Shown here: positions 58,349 to 64,000 of the stretch, one piece after another
Layout: every line of letters starts with the position of its first letter
How positions within the stretch are numbered: the first letter of the stretch is position 1
Origin: Ricinus communis
Taxonomy: Eukaryota; Streptophyta; Magnoliopsida; Malpighiales; Euphorbiaceae
Assembly (NCBI RefSeq): GCF_019578655.1
Contig: NC_063264.1
Location: forward strand, 11,635,213-11,699,212
DNA length: 64,000 bases
Direction: 5' to 3'
The notes under the pieces: generated by a model
Seen by the model: the letters and a program-made list of their open reading frames with translations, nothing else
Told to the model about the DNA's origin: nothing
Databases searched by the model: none
Program-made: the position numbers and the translations under genes

Positions 58349-60252
58349 CCTACCTGTATTCTCCTTTTGTTCATTTCTTTTATGCATCTCTTTCTAATCT
58401 CTGTCTAATATGATAGTTTGGCTTTATTTGGCGAGCATAAACATGAGTATTGAGTGAAAGAGCGTTGAAGCAGCAATCATAGGCACCGATCTAATGCCTA
58501 GACAAATGCAAAGAAAGAAAATTAGTTAATTGAGTATTAATGTCATTGTCCAAATGAAAGCAGATGAATCTTTTGGAGGAAAGCGGGAACGATATGAGTG
58601 GAGGCACGCCCAATATTCTGATTTAGGATTTGCACCATTAGGATCTCCATTATTCTTTGTTCCTCTGGGCATGAGTACTCCTGATGACACAAAGATTGGA
58701 GAAAGGAATCATAGTACCGCAATTGACGAGCTTGATTGGTGGCACTAAAGTGTGACTTGATGATCAAGCAAGATGAGATGCAAATTTGCACATAAGGAAG
58801 AAATCATGTTGCTTTCGATTAATCGAAGCGGGAATACATGAGTTTTGATGTTTGGGACGCATATAATGAAGTATTTTTTATTGGAGTTTTATTAGGTAGG
58901 CCCATGCAAATTTCCCTTATGTTGTTAAACTACCTCATAAAATTTAGGACTACAAGGGATCTTTAGTTCTTGATTTGACTTTAGTTTCTACATCTTTCTT
59001 TATTTATTTATTCACATTTCACTTATGGTTTCTTCTTCTTATTGAATTAGAGCTTTCAAACTATGAAAGTTGCATGTAGCCAAATATTTGAGGCTACTAA
59101 GCATATTATTCCAATCTTCTACCCTGTGGGAAATTAAGATATGGGTTTGTTGAAGAACTTTGGGCACTTACCAACACTCGCGCTAGCGATAAACATAGAT
59201 TTATTGCTTATGTCCTTCATTTATTTTGTGTTCATTGTCTACCCTTGTGTTTAAATCAATTTATTTGTTTCTTTTGTGTCTCTTTGTTTAGTATGATGGT
59301 ATGGTTTTATTTGGGGAGCATAAACACAAGCATTGCATGAAACCGCATAGAAGCGGCAATCATAGGCAGCGATCCAATGGTTGGACAAATGCAAAGAAAT
59401 AAAATTAATTGATCGAGTATTGATATGATTCTATGTATGATAGTAGATGAATCTTTTGGAGGAAAGAAGGAATGACGAGAATCAAGGCATACCCAAATAT
59501 TCCGATTTAGGATTTGCTCTATTGTGATCTCAACCATTCTTTATTCCTCTAGCCATCAAGACTTCCGATGATAAGGATATGTGTAAGGAATCATGCGAAC
59601 GCAATTGACAAGCTTGACCAGTCGCATTAGGGGTTAGCTTGATGGTGAAGCAAGACGAGATGTAAATCTACACGCGTAAGGGAGAAATCAGGTTGTTTTC
59701 GATAAATCCAAACGTAATACGAGCGGGAATGCGAGCATTTTTGAAGTTTAGGATGCATATAATGAAGTAATTTTGGTTGGGGTGTTATTAGATAGGCCCA
59801 TATGAATTTCTCCTTATTTTCGTTAAGCTGGCTCTTATAATTTGGGAATACAAGAGTTGTTGACTATTTAACCCTCTTTAGTTCTTAATTTGACTTTAGT
59901 TTATTTATCTTTCTTAATTTATATATTCATTTTTAGCTTATAGTTTCTTCTTCTTATGGAAGAAGGGCTTTCTCACTATGAAAATCGCATGCAACTGAAT
60001 ATTCAACACTAGTGAGCATATTATTCTAGCCTTCTACCTTGCTAGAAATCAATCTATGGGTTCACTGAAGAACTTTGGGAACTTTAGGAATAGACTTATC
60101 ACTCACGTCCTTCCACTTTTTTGTCTTCTTTGTCTATCCTTGTGTTTGAATCAATTTGATTTGATCCTTACGCTTAGTCGTATGGAAGAGAACCAAAAAC
60201 TTATGAAATCCTACCTATGCTCTCATTTTATTCGTTTCTTTTATGCCTCTTT
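58349..60252 (-). repeat. Satellite of about 1 kb per monomer, minus orientation
   Basis: Resumes at CCTACCTGTATTCTCC and runs through two monomers (anchors TAGTTCTTGATTTGAC near 58966 and TAGTTCTTAATTTGAC near 59880). Ends where orientation changes again near 60250 (TTTATGCCTCTTTG joined to TACTTCATTATATGCC). No gene. Confidence 0.87.
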
Positions 60253-60603
60253 GTACTTCATTATATGCCTCCCAAAAATCAAAATGCGCTTATTCCAGTT
60301 TGGATTAATCAAAAGCAACATATTTGTCCCTTACGTAGTGCGGATTTACATCTTATCCTGCTTGATCATCAAGTTGAGCCCAAATGCCACCGGTCAAGCT
60401 TGTCAAATGCATTCGCATGATTCCTTATGCCAATCCTTGTGTCATTAAGAATCCTCATGCTTGGAGGAACAAGGATGATGGGAACCCCAATAGTGCAAAT
60501 CCTTAATCGAAATATTTGGTCATGACTCGATTCTCATGTTTCCCTCTTCCCTCTAAATGATTCATCTGCGATCATTCTGAGGATGATACCAATACTTCAT
60601 CTA

Positions 60604-60762
60604 CATATCTGATTTGACCTATGGACGAATATGCAAGCATACGTTTCATGCTTGTTTGAGTAATAGCAATGAGATTCCCCACTATCATGCTCAGAATAGC
60701 TAGGATTTCCAGAAGAAGATGCCATTCATTTGATGAGAAATAAAAAGGAATATCGAAAATTC
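60604..60762 (-). pseudogene. ndhB: Plastid ndhB fragment in nuclear satellite (NUPT)
   Basis: On the minus strand it reads [20 protein letters not shown] and then [20 protein letters not shown] and [10 protein letters not shown], an internal piece of exon 2 of NdhB (NAD(P)H dehydrogenase-like complex subunit 2, a thylakoid membrane protein). About 50 codons remain, without start or end. Differences include V for the usual L in the MILGN stretch and R for G at GQIGY. It is joined at 60762/60763 to the 16S rRNA leader. Non-functional. Confidence 0.95.
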
Positions 60763-60963
60763 TATGAACAAGGAAGCTATAAGTAATGCAACTAAGAATC
60801 TCATGGAGAGTTCGATCCTGGCTCAGGATGAACGCTGGCAGCATGCTTAACACATGCAAGTCGGACCGGAAGTGGTGTTTCCAGTGGCGGACGGGTGAGT
60901 AACTTGTAAGAACCTGCCCTTGGGAGGGGAATAACAGCTGGAAACGGCTGCTAATACCCTATA
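60763..60963 (+). rRNA. rrn16: 5' fragment of plastid 16S rRNA gene with its leader (NUPT, non-functional)
   Basis: 60763-60798 is the plastid 16S leader (GAACAAGGAAGCTATAAG). The mature rRNA begins at about 60799 (TCTCATGGAGAGTTCGATCC) and continues through CATGCTTAACACATGCAAGT and GCGGACGGGTGAGTAAC to CGGCTGCTAATACCC, about 165 nt. Several changes from plastid sequence are of C-to-T or G-to-A type or hit CG sites (GTAACTTGTAAG for GTAACACGTAAG; GGGAATAAC for GGGAACAAC), as expected after methylation in nuclear DNA. Satellite resumes at CTTCGCATTTGTC. Confidence 0.95.
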
Positions 60964-61993
60964 GTCTTCGCATTTGTCGAAGCATTAGATTGGAGCCTAT
61001 AATTGTCGCTTCCACATGCTTTCACTCAACACTTGTGTTTATGCTCCCCAAAGAAAATCAAACTATCATACTAGACAAAGAGGCATAAAAGAAATGAATA
61101 AAATGAGAACATAGGTAGGATTTCACAAGTTTTTTATTCTCTTCCATACGACTAAGCGTAAGGATCAAATCAAATTGATTCAAACACAAGGATAGACAAA
61201 AAAGAGGAAGGACATGAGTGATAAGTCTAAGCTCACTAGCACGAGTGTTGATAAGTCCATAAAGTTCATGAAAGAACCCATAAATTTCTCGCAGGGTAGA
61301 AAATTGAAATAATATGCTCATTAGTCTCAAGTATTCAGTTGCATGTGATTTTTATAGTGCGAAAGCCCTCATTCTATAAGAAGAAGAAACTAGTAGCTAA
61401 ATATGAATAAACAAATAAAAAAAGATGAATAAACTAAAGTCCAATCAAGAACGTTGACTGGTTAATGACTCTCGCTAAATTGTAAGAGTCAGCTTAATAA
61501 AAAATAAGAGAAAATTCACGTGGCCCTACCTAATAATACTCCAAACTAAATTACTTCATTATATGCATCCCAAACATCAAAACGCTTGCGTTACTATTTC
61601 TATTATGCTTGGATTAATTGAAAATAACATGATTTTTTCTGTTACTACCTTAGATTTATGTCTCCTCCTACTTGATCATCAAACTGAGCCCCAATGCCAC
61701 TAGTCAAGAAATGAACTAATGAGAACATAGGCAGGATTTCATATCCGACAAGGAAAGAAATTATCAGTTCTTTATTCTCTTCCATGGGTAAGTGTAAGGA
61801 TCAAATCAAATTGATTTAAACACAACGGTAGAAAAAGAACACAAGATAACTCTGTCCTCGCTAGCGCGAGTGTTGATAAGTCTACAAAGTTCTTAAAAGA
61901 ACCCATAATTTGATATTTGAAAGATAGAAAACTGAAATAATATGCTCATTAGACTCAAGTGTTTGGTTGCATGTAGTTTTTATAGTGCGAAGG

Positions 61994-62090
61994 TGTTAGA
62001 TGTATGTCCCAAAAGCCAATTGGACTTTTTGCTTTTTGGTTCAAACATTGTCATCATATTATTATGTAATGAATATAATAATGGCGTAAA
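61994..62090 (+). other. Start of an insertion with LTR-like TG end, leading into the second 39-bp array
   Basis: Satellite stops at GTGCGAAGG and new sequence starts TGTTAGATGTATGTCCC, followed by about 95 bp of AT-rich sequence with TAATGAATATAATAATG. The TG start and TGTTAG-type beginning resemble LTR termini of plant retrotransposons, but no PBS or partner LTR is in the window. If it is an LTR, the array lies inside a retroelement. Confidence 0.35.
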
Positions 62091-64000
62091 ATGTGTATAT
62101 TTATAAATCTGAGAAAATAACCCCGTAAAAGTAGTGTAATTGCGAGTTTGAGAAAACAGTCTCGTAGAATGGATAAATCTTTTCATATGAGAAAATAACC
62201 CCGTAATACGGGAATATTTATCAATCATAAAAAATAACCCTGTAATTTTGGTATATTTGTGAGTATGAGAAAACAACACCTTAAATGGGTTAATCTTATA
62301 ATATGAGAAAAAAAAACTCGTAAAAGGGGTATATTTGTCAATTTAAGAAAATAACCCCTAAAAATTGTGTATATTTACGAATTTGAGAAAACAACCCCAT
62401 AATAGTGCTAATAATTTATTATGAGAAAACGACCTCGTAAAAGTGGTATATTTATCAATATAAGTAAATAACCCCGCAAAACGTGTATATTTATGAATTT
62501 GAGAAAACAACCCCATAATAGTGCTAATAATTTAATATGTGAAAAAGACCCCGTAAAAGTGGTATATTTATCAATATAAGATAATAACCCCATAAAACGT
62601 GTATATTTATGAATCTGAGAACACAACCCCGTAAAAGTAGTGTAATTGCGAGTCTGAGAAAACAGCCTCGTAGAAGGGTTAAATTTTTTAATATGAGAAA
62701 ATAATTCCGTAATACCGGGATATTTATCAATTGCAAAAAAAAACCCGTAATTTTTATATATTTATGAGTATGAGAAAACAACCTCTTAAATGGGTTAATT
62801 TTATAATAAGAGAAAAGAACCCCGTAAAAGGGGTATGTTTATTGATATAAGAAAATAACCCAGTAAAATGTGTTTATTTATTAATTTGAGAAAATGACCC
62901 CATAATAGTGCTAATAATTTAACATGAGAAAACGACCCCGTAAAAGTGGTATATTTATCAATATAAGAAAATAACCCCGTAAAACGTGTATTTTTATCAA
63001 TCTGAGAACACAACCCCGTAAAAATAGTGTAATTGCGACTCTGAGAAAACAGCCTCGTAGAAGGGTTAAATTTTTTAATATTAGAAAACAATCCCGTAAT
63101 ACGGGGATATTTATCAATCGCAGAAAATAACCCGTAATTTTTAAATATTTGTGAGTATGAGAAAACAACATTTTAAATGGGTTAATTTTACAATATGAGA
63201 AAAGAATCCCGTAAAAGGGGTATATTTGTCGATATAAGAAAATAACACCGTAAAATATGTATATTTATTAATTTGAGAAAAAAACCCCCATAATAATGCT
63301 AATAATTTAAGATGAGAAAAAGACCCCGTAAAAGTAGTATATTTATCAATATAAGAAAATAACCCCGTAAAATGTGTATATTTATGAATCTGAGAACATA
63401 ACCCCATAAAAGCAGTATAATTGCGACTCTGCGAGAACAGCTCCGTAGAAGGGTTAAATTTTTTAACATGACAAAATAATCTCGTAATACGGAAATATTT
63501 ATCAATCACAGAAAATAACCCCGTAAAGTTTATATATTTGTGAGTATGAGAAAACAACCTCTTAGATGGGTTAATTTTATAATATGAGAAAAGAACCCCC
63601 AAAATGGGGTGTATTTGTCGATATAAGAAAATAATCCCGTAAAACATGTATATTTATGAATTTGATAAAACAACCCCATAATAGTTCTAATAATATAATA
63701 TGAGAAAACAACCCCGTAAAAGTGGTATATTTATCAAAATAAGAAATAACCACGTAAAACGTGTATATTTATGAATCTGAGAAAATAAACTCGTAAAAGT
63801 AGTGTAATTGCGAGTATGAAAACACAGCCTCGTAAAAGTGGTAAATTTTTTAATATGAGAAAACAATCTTGTAAGAGGGGTCTATTTATAAATATTAGAA
63901 AATAACCCCATAATATGGAGAAATTTATCAATCGGAGAAAATAACTCCATAAATTTGGTTTATTTGTGAGTATGAAAAAATATCCCCATAAATGGGTTAA
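62091..64000 (+). repeat. Second array of the 39-bp unit with a 388-bp higher-order repeat
   Basis: Same unit type and orientation as the first array, but with ordered variants. The variant with AGTGTAATTGCGAG (or close) recurs near 62133, 62638, 63026, 63411 and 63800. The last four are spaced about 386-389 bp, that is ten units; the first gap is about 505 bp, ten units plus a three-unit duplication (the GTGCTAATAATTTA segment occurs twice there). Copies of the higher-order unit are clearly more alike than neighbouring units. The array continues past the window edge. Minus-strand frames (for example 63141-63647) reflect the 13-codon period. Confidence 0.93.

Larger units (their letters stand above)
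60253..61993 (+). repeat. Satellite of about 1 kb per monomer, plus orientation
   Basis: Plus-oriented monomers interrupted by the ndhB/16S plastid insertion (60604-60963). One monomer lacks a part around 61700 (CCACTAGTCAAGAAATGAAC joins two distant parts of the unit). The block ends at TATAGTGCGAAGG before the next insertion. Frames 60217-60420 and 61058-61330 are repeat shadows. Confidence 0.87.

Noticed and set aside
60604..60762. ndhB as a functional gene
   Set aside because: Only an internal piece of exon 2 remains, fused to 16S leader and satellite, with substitutions at conserved residues.
60799..60963. A working 16S rRNA gene or bacterial contamination
   Set aside because: It stops after about 165 nt inside satellite DNA and carries the plastid leader; changes look like decay in the nucleus.

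Overview
The window is repetitive nuclear DNA from a flowering plant. I find no intact host gene, no tRNA gene and no single-copy coding sequence. The plant assignment rests on decayed Ty3/gypsy retrotransposons with initiator-Met tRNA primer-binding sites (complement of GCTCTGATACCA), a chromodomain-type integrase tail, a second lineage with the Tat/Athila-style PBS, and three recognisable chloroplast gene pieces (petD, ndhB, 16S rRNA). AT-richness, nested insertions and long satellite tracts suggest pericentromeric or knob-like heterochromatin. I cannot name the species.

Layout. 1-3804: right-hand part of a decayed Ty3/gypsy element (pol remnants plus 3' LTR). 3805-15685: a satellite of about 1 kb per monomer, in plus orientation to 8664 and minus from 12218. 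It is interrupted by a compact non-autonomous LTR element with a clear 5-bp target duplication (4415-7135) and by an inverted pair of chromovirus LTRs (8665-12217). 15686-29312: a 13.6-kb tandem array of a 39-bp unit (about 350 copies) whose core is an imperfect palindrome. 29313-31065: unrecognised sequence. 31066-37783: chromovirus on the minus strand (integrase to gag, PBS, 2.3-kb LTR), which abuts the gag of a Tat/Athila-like element with its own LTR (37784-40091). 40092-47571: satellite again, switching orientation near 42119 and carrying a petD plastid insertion. 47572-50807: LTR, PBS and gag of another Ty3 element, with an 883-bp solo LTR nested in its gag. 50808-53680: chromovirus LTR and gag in plus orientation, an inverted near-copy of 34.9-37.8 kb. 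53681-61993: satellite, a Ty3 RT/RNase H fragment, a candidate solo LTR and an ndhB/16S rRNA plastid insertion. 61994-64000: start of a second insertion holding a 39-bp array organised in a higher-order repeat of about 388 bp; it runs off the window.

How the parts relate. The satellite is the old substrate. Removing the LTR element at 4420-7130 restores an uninterrupted monomer, and both plastid insertions replaced short stretches of monomer. All retrotransposon genes seen are broken by stops, frameshifts, deletions or loss of catalytic residues. The most unusual signals are the 39-bp hairpin arrays, where several units carry paired changes that keep the stem, and the promoter-like block (paired TTGAC boxes, then a TATA-like element) that recurs in the satellite monomers.
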